From: Firm-04 sp964463355
Lineage (GTDB): Bacteria; Bacillota; Clostridia; Oscillospirales; Ruminococcaceae
Direction: 5' to 3'
Assembly (NCBI GenBank): GCA_964463355.1
Contig: CAYXBP010000001.1
Location: forward strand, 62,001-126,000
DNA length: 64,000 nucleotides
This document shows, piece by piece, positions 7,010 to 16,014 of the stretch. The notes beneath the pieces are model-generated. The model saw nothing but the letters and a program-made list of their open reading frames with translations. It did no database searches and was not told where the DNA came from. Position 1 is the first letter of the stretch. Each line of letters opens with the position of its first letter. Both the position numbers and the translations under genes were made by a program.

Positions 7010-10000
7010 ATGCCCAACGCGCTGCGGATGATCACTGATGAAGAATATGAAGTGATTATGACAGAGATCGCTGATAAAAGCAATACTGCAAAGCCCGAAA
7101 CTTTTGAAAAGGTTGTGCTGCGGTTGATTGCATACTATGGCGAACAATTGGATATTTCTGAGGCGGCTGCAAAGTATTATGCCGAAAAAGGCTGTATGCT
7201 GATGCTGAAAGCTTTCTGGGAAGCGGATGATGATACCATTGCTGCCAATGTGGAAAGTTTTGATGCATGGTTGAAGGAGCAGGTGCGGACAATGCTGAAA
7301 ACACCTCTTCCGGATGTTTCGATGGATTGTCGGCAGGAGCGGGTACAGCAGACTGCCGCAATGCTTTCCAGAACCAAGCTGCCGACTCTCGCTGAGGTGA
7401 TGCAGCGACAGGCAGCCGCACCGCCAAAGACGAAAACCTCCACCGGGCAGGTGCAGCTGGACGCAATTCTGGGCAGAACAAAATCAAAGCCTTCGGAGGA
7501 CAATCCGCCCATTGCCCCTGCGAAAATGCGTGGAGAATTGAAAACACTGGTGGAACGCACCAATACGATGCGAGATACGCTGCTGCGCAATGTGTTTGGG
7601 CAAGATCATGTTGTGAATCTGTTTGCAGAGGGTTATTTCCGCGCAGAGCTGCTGGGCAGGGCGGATGTGAGCCGCCGTAAACCCAAAGCGACATTCCTGT
7701 TTGCAGGGCCTCCCGGTGTGGGAAAAACTTACTTGGCAGAGCAGGGTGCCGCGATTTTGGGCTTGCCTTTTTTGCGCATGGATATGAGCGAATATGCTGA
7801 TCATAATGCTGCCACGGAGTTTATCGGTTCGGATAATGTATACAAGGGTGCAAAATCGGGCAATGTGACTTCTTTTGTTAAGGAAAACCCTCAGTGCGTG
7901 ATCTTGTTTGACGAGGTGGAGAAGGCGCATATCAGCATCATTCACTTGTTTTTGCAGATGCTGGATGCGGGAATTCTGCGTGATAGCAATACCGATGAGG
8001 AGATCTCGTTTAAGGATACTATTCTAATCTTCACTACAAATGCAGGAAAGCAGCTTTATGAGGATTCCGAAACGGCAAATCTTTCTTCAATCAGCCGCAG
8101 AACGGTGCTGAATGCACTACTCCACGATGTGGATCCCCATAGTGGAGTGCCGTTCTTTCCACCTGCTATTTGTTCACGGTTTGCAACAGGGAATGTTGTA
8201 ATGTTCAATCACATGGAAACCAACCATCTGCTTTCTATTGTGCGCAAGGAATTTGCACGGCAGGAGGAGATCATTGCGCAGGCTTATGGCATTGCACTGC
8301 AAGTTGCAGAGCCTGTTCTGACGGCACTGCTGCTTGCTGAGGGTGGCAACGCCGATGCTCGTACCATGTCCAGTCGTTCGGCAGCATTTTTGCAGCGCGA
8401 ATTGTATGAGCTGTTTCTGGTACTTTGCTCAGAGGACGTGCAGTTTGATTTGGATACCGTGGAGCGCATCACATTTGATGTGACAACTGACGGCTGTACG
8501 CCAGAGGTGCTTGCTCTGTTTGCACCCGCTGAGCCAGTAAAGTTCTTGTTTTTGTCGCAGGATCGCGCGGAATGCCTGATCACTGACAGCCAGCAGACCG
8601 AGTTACTTCCCTGTACCACAGCCGAAGAAGCAATCGCTTTGTTGGAACGGCAGGAGATCGCGTTTGTGGTAATCGACTGGAGCTGTAAGAGCGATACAAA
8701 AAGCGAGTATCTGCATATTGAAGATGTGGATTCCCAAGCGAGAGTGCTGTTCCGTTATTTGCGGCAGTATATGCCCCACTTGCCCGTGTACGTATTGGAG
8801 CATTGTGATTACCCGCTGCGCTACGATGAGCGCGTGAGCCTGACAGAAAACGGTGTACGCGAGATTTTAACAGTGGAAATGGACAGTAATGTGTTGCAGG
8901 TCGCTGATATAGCTGCCATGATGTATCGCGATCAGCAGGTGATGCGGCTTGCCTCTGCAAGTCAGATTGTTGTCTTTGAAACCGCGCAGAGTATGTCGGA
9001 CGACGGCAAAGAAGCCCACATCACATTGTTTGATTTTGCTGTACGCCGTTCGGTGGATGCCGAAGACGCAAGGCAGATTCTCAGTGATGTATCTCGTCCT
9101 GCGCAGCGTTTCGCCGATGTCATCGGCGCGGAGGACGCAAAGGCGGAGCTGCAATATTTTGTGGACTATCTCAAAAACCCGACAAAGCTGAATCGTATGG
9201 GGCTGCGTCAGCCGAGGGGCGTGTTGCTGTATGGCCCTCCAGGAACAGGCAAAACGCTCCTTGCTAAGGCGATGGCAGGGGAATCCGACGTGACATTTAT
9301 CAGTGCGGATGGTTCACAATTCCTGAAGCGATATGTGGGCGAAGGCCCAGAGGCCGTGAAAAGCTTGTTTGCCAAGGCGAGAAAGTATGCCCCCACCATT
9401 TTGTTTATTGATGAGATTGATGCCATTGCCACGGATCGCAATGCAGGTGGTGAGCAGGCAGGTCGTGCCGAGATTCTGAATGCACTGCTGACGGAAATGG
9501 ACGGTTTCCGCGAGAATACTGGGAAGCCTGTGTTCATATTGGCTGCCACCAATGCCGCCATGGACGGCGAAAATGGTCGTATCATTGATCCGGCACTGGC
9601 AAGACGCTTTGACCGCAAGATCTATGTGGAACTGCCTGGCAAGCCTGAACGTACCCACTATTTGCAGCACATGAATCAGGCGAATAATCCATTGCAGCTT
9701 TCGGATGGAATGATTGATAATCTGGCGGTGCGTTCTACTGGCATGAGCCTCGCGGAGTTGGCAAATATCATTGAGCTTTCCTATCGAAATGCGGTGCGTG
9801 CTGGCAGCACCAGCGTCAATGACGATATCTTTTTGGAGGCGTTTGAGTCCTTTCAGAATGGCAAGGAGAAAAAATGGAATCCTGATACTCGTTTGCGTGT
9901 GGCACGTCATGAGGCAGGTCATGCATTGTTGTGTTGGCACAGCGGCGAGATGCCTTCATATCTGACTATTGTAGCAAGGGCAGATCATGGCGGCTATATG

Positions 10001-10435
10001 CAGCACGGCGATACTGAGGATAAGGGCATCTATACCGCAGAGGAGATGCTGGGCATGATCCGTACCTCTCTGGGCGGCAGAGCCGCAGAGTTGGTGTATT
10101 ATGGCGAAGAGGGCAATTCCAGCGGCGCATCTGGCGATTTGCAAAATGCTACCAACTGCGCACGTAAAATGCTCTGCTATTATGGCATGGACAACGAATT
10201 TGGCTTGGCGGTAATGCCTGCTGGTGAACTCAAAGGCGAGCAGGGCTTGCTTGTGCGTGAAAGAATCAATGCGGTGCTGGCAGCCGAATTGCAGCATGCC
10301 AAGGAGATCATTGCACAGGAGAAGATCCGCTATGAGCAACTTGTTCATGCGCTGCTGGAACGTGATTATCTAACAGGGCCGGAGCTTGCAAAGGTTCTGG
10401 GTGAGGTACCGAAGAAAACGCCCGCTACCGTGTAA
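7010..10435 (+). CDS. Fusion protein: ClpB-type AAA+ module, receiver-like domain, FtsH-type AAA+ and M41 zinc protease
   Basis: A 1141-residue protein with no visible membrane helix. Residues about 1-190 are helical and unassigned. Residues 195-480 form an AAA_2 (ClpA/B) module: Walker A GPPGVGKT at 233-240, Walker B ILFDEVEKAH with D301/E302, sensor IFTTNAG. Residues about 515-640 resemble a response-regulator fold (FLFLSQDRAE, VVIDWS, VYVLEH) without a clear phosphorylation site. Residues 700-940 are an FtsH-like AAA module: Walker A GPPGTGKT at 742-749, Walker B ILFIDEIDA with D801/E802, pore-type FLKRYVGEG and the arginine-finger region ALARRFDRK. Residues 960-1130 are peptidase M41: HEAGH at 967-971 and the third zinc ligand D1043 in GASGDL. 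All catalytic residues are present. FtsH normally has N-terminal membrane helices; here a second unfoldase takes their place. Role unknown; likely cytosolic ATP-dependent proteolysis. Confidence 0.9.
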   Translation: MPNALRMITDEEYEVIMTEIADKSNTAKPETFEKVVLRLIAYYGEQLDISEAAAKYYAEKGCMLMLKAFWEADDDTIAANVESFDAWLKEQVRTMLKTPLPDVSMDCRQERVQQTAAMLSRTKLPTLAEVMQRQAAAPPKTKTSTGQVQLDAILGRTKSKPSEDNPPIAPAKMRGELKTLVERTNTMRDTLLRNVFGQDHVVNLFAEGYFRAELLGRADVSRRKPKATFLFAGPPGVGKTYLAEQGAAILGLPFLRMDMSEYADHNAATEFIGSDNVYKGAKSGNVTSFVKENPQCVILFDEVEKAHISIIHLFLQMLDAGILRDSNTDEEISFKDTILIFTTNAGKQLYEDSETANLSSISRRTVLNALLHDVDPHSGVPFFPPAICSRFATGNVVMFNHMETNHLLSIVRKEFARQEEIIAQAYGIALQVAEPVLTALLLAEGGNADARTMSSRSAAFLQRELYELFLVLCSEDVQFDLDTVERITFDVTTDGCTPEVLALFAPAEPVKFLFLSQDRAECLITDSQQTELLPCTTAEEAIALLERQEIAFVVIDWSCKSDTKSEYLHIEDVDSQARVLFRYLRQYMPHLPVYVLEHCDYPLRYDERVSLTENGVREILTVEMDSNVLQVADIAAMMYRDQQVMRLASASQIVVFETAQSMSDDGKEAHITLFDFAVRRSVDAEDARQILSDVSRPAQRFADVIGAEDAKAELQYFVDYLKNPTKLNRMGLRQPRGVLLYGPPGTGKTLLAKAMAGESDVTFISADGSQFLKRYVGEGPEAVKSLFAKARKYAPTILFIDEIDAIATDRNAGGEQAGRAEILNALLTEMDGFRENTGKPVFILAATNAAMDGENGRIIDPALARRFDRKIYVELPGKPERTHYLQHMNQANNPLQLSDGMIDNLAVRSTGMSLAELANIIELSYRNAVRAGSTSVNDDIFLEAFESFQNGKEKKWNPDTRLRVARHEAGHALLCWHSGEMPSYLTIVARADHGGYMQHGDTEDKGIYTAEEMLGMIRTSLGGRAAELVYYGEEGNSSGASGDLQNATNCARKMLCYYGMDNEFGLAVMPAGELKGEQGLLVRERINAVLAAELQHAKEIIAQEKIRYEQLVHALLERDYLTGPELAKVLGEVPKKTPATV

Positions 10436-10504
10436 TTCGAGCGCATACGATATGCTGTAAACAGCTTGGTATGATATCGGGCAGCCGAGAAAATGTACAC
10501 AGAA

Positions 10505-10538
10505 AACGGATAGGGCAATACAGCTTTATCCGTTTTTT
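10505..10538 (+). terminator. Intrinsic terminator after the protease fusion
   Basis: AACGGATA and TATCCGTT form a perfect 8-bp stem followed by a T run, 70 bases after the stop codon. Confidence 0.75.
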
Positions 10539-10625
10539 GTTGCTATGTGCGGCGTATTGATGGGACGTATGATTGTTCTTGTTTGTTGAAGACTGTTTTT
10601 CGGTGAAGCTTGTTCTGCGAGCGGC

Positions 10626-10654
10626 TTTACAGACGAGCAGAATTGTGGTATAAT
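10626..10654 (+). promoter_or_regulatory. Sigma-A promoter for the patatin gene
   Basis: TTTACA, 17 bp, TATAAT, 43 bases before the ATG at 10698. Confidence 0.85.
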
Positions 10655-10697
10655 AGAGTTGGTTTGATTACGTCTGTTGGCGAAAGGAATAGGAATC

Positions 10698-11564
10698 ATG
10701 CAACAAAAAACAGGTCTTGTATTAGAAGGCGGTGCCATGCGCGGAATGTACACCGCAGGGATTCTGGATGTGTTGATGGAGCATCATGTGGTATTTGATG
10801 GTGCCATTGGTGTATCTGCTGGGGCTGCCTTTGGCTGCAATTATAAATCGCAGCAAATTGGCAGAAGTATTCGCTATAATCTAAAATACTGCAAAAATAA
10901 ACACTATTGCAGCATTTATTCACTTATCTGCACGGGCGATTTATACGGCGGCGAGTTTTGCTACCATAAGCTTCCGAAAGAACTGGATTTGTTCGATGTG
11001 CCGACCTATACCGCAAACCCGATGCCGTTTTATGTGGTGGCAACCGATGTCAAAAGCGGTAAACCAGTCTATCATCGTGCCGACCGCGGCGATGATGCCG
11101 ATATGGAATGGTTTCGCGCTTCTGCCTCGATGCCGTTGGTGTCCAATATCGTGCGGATTGGGGACAAGCATTTGTTGGATGGCGGTATGAGTGACCCCAT
11201 TCCGTTGGCATATTTTCAGTCGCTGGGCTACAGCCGCAATGTGGTGATCCTGACGCAGCCACGTGGATATCGCAAAAAGAAGAATCAATCGCTGCCGTTG
11301 CTGCGCGCGATGATGCACAGATATCCCAAAGCGATTGAAGTAATGGCAAACCGCCATTTGGTGTATAATCGCTCTACAGAGCTTGTGCTGGATTCCGAAC
11401 GAGCAGGCGATTCCTTTGTGCTTGCACCGAAAGAGTCGCTTCCCATCAAACGCATATGTCGTGACCCAGAACTGCTGCAACAAACATACGATATCGGCAG
11501 AAAACAGGCACTGGAAATGCTGCCCGAGCTACTGCGCTTTTTGGCACAGGAACCAAAAGTATAA
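10698..11564 (+). CDS. Patatin-like phospholipase (RssA/YlbK type)
   Basis: A 288-residue cytosolic patatin-family lipid acyl hydrolase. It uses a Ser-Asp dyad rather than a triad. The oxyanion-hole motif GGAMRG is near residue 13, the nucleophile elbow GVSAG has Ser40, and the Asp is D161 in LLDGGMSDP; all required residues are present. The ATG at 10698 follows GAAAGGAATAGGA; an in-frame TTG seven codons upstream is less likely. The GH2-type gene starts 28 bases after its stop codon, so the pair is probably transcribed together. The natural lipid substrate cannot be told from sequence. Confidence 0.9.
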   Translation: MQQKTGLVLEGGAMRGMYTAGILDVLMEHHVVFDGAIGVSAGAAFGCNYKSQQIGRSIRYNLKYCKNKHYCSIYSLICTGDLYGGEFCYHKLPKELDLFDVPTYTANPMPFYVVATDVKSGKPVYHRADRGDDADMEWFRASASMPLVSNIVRIGDKHLLDGGMSDPIPLAYFQSLGYSRNVVILTQPRGYRKKKNQSLPLLRAMMHRYPKAIEVMANRHLVYNRSTELVLDSERAGDSFVLAPKESLPIKRICRDPELLQQTYDIGRKQALEMLPELLRFLAQEPKV

Positions 11565-11592
11565 TATCAAAGAAACAGGCGTGGAGATTTTC

Positions 11593-14400
11593 ATGCCGAA
11601 AGGAAAGCATATGTTACAAATATTACGTTTGACGGAGCGCTTTGCACTGTTGTGTGATCCGAGTCCATGTAAATATACCGCCCCCCCGACCGATTATCCT
11701 GAAACCATGCTGCTGCCAGGTACTACGGCGCAGCAGCATATTGGTATACTCAATGCCGCGCGTGAGGTCGGCTTTTTGACCGAAGTGTATCCCTTTGAGG
11801 GACAGATTTGGCTGAAAAAGACCATTACTATTCCCGAAGCGATGTTGGGTAAACGGTTGATATTGCAATTTGCTCGTACTCGTATGACAAAGCTTTGGGT
11901 CAATGGGCAGTACGCAGGCAGCTGCGATAGTCTTTGTGCGCCCCATATGTATGATATCACGGCGTTTGCCACCAAGGAAACTGAGGTGGTCATTTGCGTG
12001 AAAAATATTGACTACCCTACCAAGGGAGGACACATGACCTCTCCCGATACGCAGACCAATTGGATCGGTATTACAGGAGATATTACGCTGACTGCCTATG
12101 CCGATTTGCATTTGACTGCCCTGCGTGCTTATCCTGACGTTGTAAAAAAGACGGTGCAGGTTACGGGCGTGCTTTGTGGCGGTTTGCAAGCAGATTGCGT
12201 GATTCAGGCAGAAACCTATGACAAATCAGGGCGTATTGCACCGTTGCCGATTCTTTCTCATTATACGCTTTGTGCCAATGGAGAAGGGAAGTTTTCACTG
12301 CTGTTACAGATTCCCGATGCACCGCTTTGGAGTGAATACAATCCTGTATGCATTCGTTTGACCCTGCTGTTGACAGAATCGGGTGATTTGGAAACTCTCT
12401 GCTTTGGTATGCGGGATTTGAAAGCCTGCGGCGATCATTTTGAAATCAATGGCAATCGGATCATGTTGCGTGGCAAGCATGACGGTCTGGTGTTTCCAAT
12501 AAGCGGCGCCGCCCCCACCGATGTTGATCAATGGATGCACATTTTTGCCATCGTGAAGGAATGGGGCATCAACCACTACCGTTTTCACACTTGCTGTCCC
12601 CCTGAGGCTTGCTTTGCAGCTGCCGATCTCATGGGTATTTATCTGGAACCTGAACTACCCTTCTGGGGCACGGTGCATGCTTCAAACGAAGAGGGTTTTC
12701 AAGAGGAAGAGCAGGCATATCTCATACGTGAAGGGCTGCGAATCGCCGATGCTTATGGCAATCACCCATCGTTTTGTATGTTTTCGCTGGGCAATGAGCT
12801 TTGGGGTAGTCCGGAGAGATTGACAGAGATCATCTCTATTCTCAAACAAAACGATGCTCGACCGTTGTATACACAGGGCAGCAATAATTTTCAACATATG
12901 CCTTTGAAGTTAGAGAACGAGGACTTCTGGACAGGCGTGCGGCTGGGTTATGGCAAGCTCATTCGCGGTTCTTATGCTACCTGCGACGCGCCTATCGGTT
13001 TGATACAGACCGCAGCGCCCTCTACTGCATGGGATTATGAGGCATATCTTGCGCCCTTTGAAATGGAAAAAAATGCCGCTGACGGGGCAGAAACTGAGAT
13101 TGAGATTCAATATGGTACAGGTGTGAAAAAGGTGCGTGCAGCGAAAACGGATGGCTTCTGCCCTGATGTGCCTGTGGTCACGCACGAAGTGGGACAGTAT
13201 GGTATTTACCCCGATTTTTCCGAGATTGAAAAATATACGGGTGTGGTGCAGGCGCGCAATTTTGAAGTATTTCGTGAGCGGTTGGCAAACGCAGGTATGC
13301 TTGCGCAGGCTGAGGACTTCTTTCGCTGTTCGGGTGCGCTTTCCTGTGCGTGCTATAAAATGGAGATTGAGGCTGCCATGCGATCACCGCATATTGCAGG
13401 GTTTCAGCTGCTGGATTTGCAGGATTTTCCAGGGCAGGGCACTGCTCTGGTGGGTATGCTCAATGCGCTGATGGAGAACAAGGGATTGATTTCCCCCGAA
13501 GAATGGCGTGGTTTTTGCAGCGATATTGTTCCGCTCGCAAAATTCGATTCGTTTGTGTGGGAAAGCGGTCAGGAAGTACAAATTGGGTTGGCGTTGCGTT
13601 GCTATCGCCCAATGCCAAAGGCGCAAACACTGCGCATGACTATTCAGCAGGGTGAAAAAATCCATTGTGAAGCTACTGTGGAAATTCCCGCGTTTTCTGT
13701 GGGATACTGCGATCTTGGCAGTGCAGGATTTTCCATCAGCCACGATATGGTAGGCAAAGTGTTGCTAAAACTGGAACTTCCTGACATGGGAAGTGTAAAC
13801 AGTTACGATATTGTGATTTTGCCTCCTGCAAAGCCTATTACCGTACCCGATGGTGTGAACATCGTCCATAGCATGGCAGAAGCACTGCCGTTGCTGCAAC
13901 AGGGGAAGGCGGTGGTGCTGCTACCCAAAACGGTTACCCAGTGCATACCAGGTTTTTATTGTACAGATTTTTGGTGCTATCATATGTTCCGCATCATATC
14001 GGAATCCATGAATAAGGAAGTACCTATTGGCACCATGGGGCTTTGTATGGATAGTACGCACCCGATCACAAAAGCATTGTACAGCGATGCATATTCTACA
14101 CCGCAGTGGTATGCGCCTGTATCCCATGCTGATTGTGTCATTCTGGATCGGGCACCTGCGGGATATCGTCCCATTGTGCAAATGATCGACAACTTCGAGC
14201 GCAATCACCGTTTGGGACTGATTTTTGAGGCAAGAGTTGCTGGTGGCAGATTATTAGTATCTGCTGTGCGCACAGAGGAGTGCCCCGATGATCCTGCGAT
14301 GCAGTTGTTGGCGCAGGCTCTGCTGGATTATGCTGCTTCAGATGCATTTGCACCTGACTTTGTGCTGGATGCCGATATGTTGCGTGAAGTCCTGTGCTGA
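11593..14400 (+). CDS. Glycoside hydrolase family 2-type enzyme
   Basis: About 935 residues, no signal peptide, so intracellular. Residues about 45-170 form the GH2 sugar-binding jelly-roll (VYPFEGQIWLKKTITIP, FARTRMTKLWVNGQYAGS). A beta-sandwich follows, then the TIM barrel from about residue 280 (FEINGNRIMLRGKHDG, GINHYRFHTCCPPEACFAAADLMGIY). The acid/base is probably E402 in SLGNELWG and the nucleophile E532 in THEVGQYGIYPDF. A C-terminal beta domain of about 250 residues is unassigned. Relatives are labelled beta-galactosidase or beta-mannosidase-like; the true substrate is open. Start is ATG 11593 after GTGGAG; ATG 11611 after AAAGGA is equally good. Confidence 0.82.
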   Translation: MPKGKHMLQILRLTERFALLCDPSPCKYTAPPTDYPETMLLPGTTAQQHIGILNAAREVGFLTEVYPFEGQIWLKKTITIPEAMLGKRLILQFARTRMTKLWVNGQYAGSCDSLCAPHMYDITAFATKETEVVICVKNIDYPTKGGHMTSPDTQTNWIGITGDITLTAYADLHLTALRAYPDVVKKTVQVTGVLCGGLQADCVIQAETYDKSGRIAPLPILSHYTLCANGEGKFSLLLQIPDAPLWSEYNPVCIRLTLLLTESGDLETLCFGMRDLKACGDHFEINGNRIMLRGKHDGLVFPISGAAPTDVDQWMHIFAIVKEWGINHYRFHTCCPPEACFAAADLMGIYLEPELPFWGTVHASNEEGFQEEEQAYLIREGLRIADAYGNHPSFCMFSLGNELWGSPERLTEIISILKQNDARPLYTQGSNNFQHMPLKLENEDFWTGVRLGYGKLIRGSYATCDAPIGLIQTAAPSTAWDYEAYLAPFEMEKNAADGAETEIEIQYGTGVKKVRAAKTDGFCPDVPVVTHEVGQYGIYPDFSEIEKYTGVVQARNFEVFRERLANAGMLAQAEDFFRCSGALSCACYKMEIEAAMRSPHIAGFQLLDLQDFPGQGTALVGMLNALMENKGLISPEEWRGFCSDIVPLAKFDSFVWESGQEVQIGLALRCYRPMPKAQTLRMTIQQGEKIHCEATVEIPAFSVGYCDLGSAGFSISHDMVGKVLLKLELPDMGSVNSYDIVILPPAKPITVPDGVNIVHSMAEALPLLQQGKAVVLLPKTVTQCIPGFYCTDFWCYHMFRIISESMNKEVPIGTMGLCMDSTHPITKALYSDAYSTPQWYAPVSHADCVILDRAPAGYRPIVQMIDNFERNHRLGLIFEARVAGGRLLVSAVRTEECPDDPAMQLLAQALLDYAASDAFAPDFVLDADMLREVLC

Positions 14401-14525
14401 TTGTATGGCTTTGTCAAAAAAATGATTACACAAGTTTCGCGCATTTCTTTTCAAAGGCTTGCCGCTGTTCGCAGACTGTTTGATTCTTATTGAAATGCTT
14501 CATGCGTTTTTTTGATAAGACAAAA

Positions 14526-14555
14526 GGCTCCCGATTTGGTTCCGGGAGCCTTTTT
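14526..14555. terminator. Bidirectional intrinsic terminator between the GH2-type gene and gatB
   Basis: AAAAGGCTCCCG pairs with CGGGAGCCTTTT, flanked by A and T runs, so it can stop transcripts from both sides. It lies just after the gatB stop codon on the minus strand. Confidence 0.85.
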
Positions 14556-14563
14556 GATATCTG

Positions 14564-16000
14564 TTATGCGTTTTCGATGCACTTCAAGAGTATTTCACGC
14601 AGCATCTGTGGGTTACAGTTGCCTTTGAGTTCCTTCATGCACTTGCCAAACAATGCCATGAGTGCTTTCTCTTTGCCATTTTTGTAATCGGCAACAGATT
14701 TGGGGTCAGCAGCCACAATGCGCTGAATCGTTTCCTCAATGGCACCAGTATCGTTGGAAACCACAAGACCGTGTTCTGTGGCATACTGTAACGGATCAAG
14801 ATCCTGTTCAAACATCGCAGAAAGGATTTTTTTTGCATTACCGCGGCTTACCTTGTCCTCAATCACCAGTTGAATGAGTTCACCCAGTGCCTTGCCGTTG
14901 ATGTGTAGCTGATCGGCGGTTTGCTGCCGCTTGTTGAGGATGTTGTAGCAATCGGAGATGAGCCAGTTTGCCGCTTCTTTGGCAGCGCCGCAGATGGCAT
15001 ATGCCTCTTCAAAGCAGTCACAGAAAGCGCGACTCTGCGTCAGCTGTTCGGCATCGTATTCGCTCAGCCCAAGTTCGGTGATGTAACGCTGTTTTTTCAC
15101 CTCGGGCAGTTCAGGCAAAGAATCACAAATACGCTGATACCATGCGTCGTCGATCACCACGGGCATGATATTGGGATCAGGGAAGTAACGGTAATCGCCA
15201 GCGGTTTCCTTGTTGCGCATCGCGTAGCTCTTGCCCTTGATATCGTCCCAGCGACGAGTTTCCTGCACCAGTTCCTCGGTGCCGTTTTCCAGCGCGTCGA
15301 TATGTCTTGCCACTTCGTAATCAATGGCACGGGTGATGGCAGAGATAGAGTTCATGTTCTTCATTTCGGTACGCACGCCCAACTTGTCGCTGCCTTCAGG
15401 GCGAATGGAAAGGTTCACATCGCAGCGCATCGAGCCTTGCTCCATACGGCACTCTGAAACCTTGGCAAAGCGCAGCAGGGTTTTTAGGCGGTCGAGATAT
15501 GCCACCACTTCTTCTGCGCTGGAAAGATCGGGCTGGCTTACAATTTCAATGAGCGGGACACTGGTACGGTTAAAATCCACCAAAGAGGTATCTGTCCAAT
15601 CATCGTGAACCAGCTTACCAGCGTCTTCTTCCATGTGGATTTGCTTGATGCGAACGGTCTTTTTCCCCTTTGAGGTTTCAATTTCCACCGCGCCGTTGAC
15701 GCATACAGGTGCAAACCACTGGGTGGTCTGGTAGGAACAGGGCAGATCGGGATAGTAGTAGCTTTTTTTATCAAAGGTGGTGGTGCGGTTGATATGACAG
15801 TTGAGCATCATACCGGCAGTCATGCCAAGATCCACCACATGCTTGTTCACGATGGGCAACATGCCAGGCATACCGCAGCAGGCAGGGCAGACGTGATCGT
15901 TTTGTTCGCCGCCAAATTTTGCAGAGCAGGAACAGAATATTTTTGATTCGGTTGCAAGTTCGATATGCACTTCCAGACCGATGACGGTTTCGTATTTCAT
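14564..16000 (-). CDS. gatB: Aspartyl/glutamyl-tRNA amidotransferase subunit B
   Basis: GatB binds misacylated Glu-tRNA(Gln)/Asp-tRNA(Asn), phosphorylates the side-chain carboxylate and lets ammonia replace it. At 478 residues it is full length. Features: YETVIGLEVHIEL at the N-terminus, a zinc-knuckle-like CSCSAKFGGEQNDHVCPAC, DKKSYYYPDLPCSYQ, RIKQIHMEEDAGKL, and the C-terminal YqeY-like helical domain ending in the NPQMLREILLK tail. Nothing in it looks degenerate, which contrasts with the adjacent GatA. It is last in gatC-gatA-gatB. Confidence 0.97.
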   Translation of the reverse strand: MKYETVIGLEVHIELATESKIFCSCSAKFGGEQNDHVCPACCGMPGMLPIVNKHVVDLGMTAGMMLNCHINRTTTFDKKSYYYPDLPCSYQTTQWFAPVCVNGAVEIETSKGKKTVRIKQIHMEEDAGKLVHDDWTDTSLVDFNRTSVPLIEIVSQPDLSSAEEVVAYLDRLKTLLRFAKVSECRMEQGSMRCDVNLSIRPEGSDKLGVRTEMKNMNSISAITRAIDYEVARHIDALENGTEELVQETRRWDDIKGKSYAMRNKETAGDYRYFPDPNIMPVVIDDAWYQRICDSLPELPEVKKQRYITELGLSEYDAEQLTQSRAFCDCFEEAYAICGAAKEAANWLISDCYNILNKRQQTADQLHINGKALGELIQLVIEDKVSRGNAKKILSAMFEQDLDPLQYATEHGLVVSNDTGAIEETIQRIVAADPKSVADYKNGKEKALMALFGKCMKELKGNCNPQMLREILLKCIENA

Positions 16001-16014
16001 TGTGTGACCCCTCC

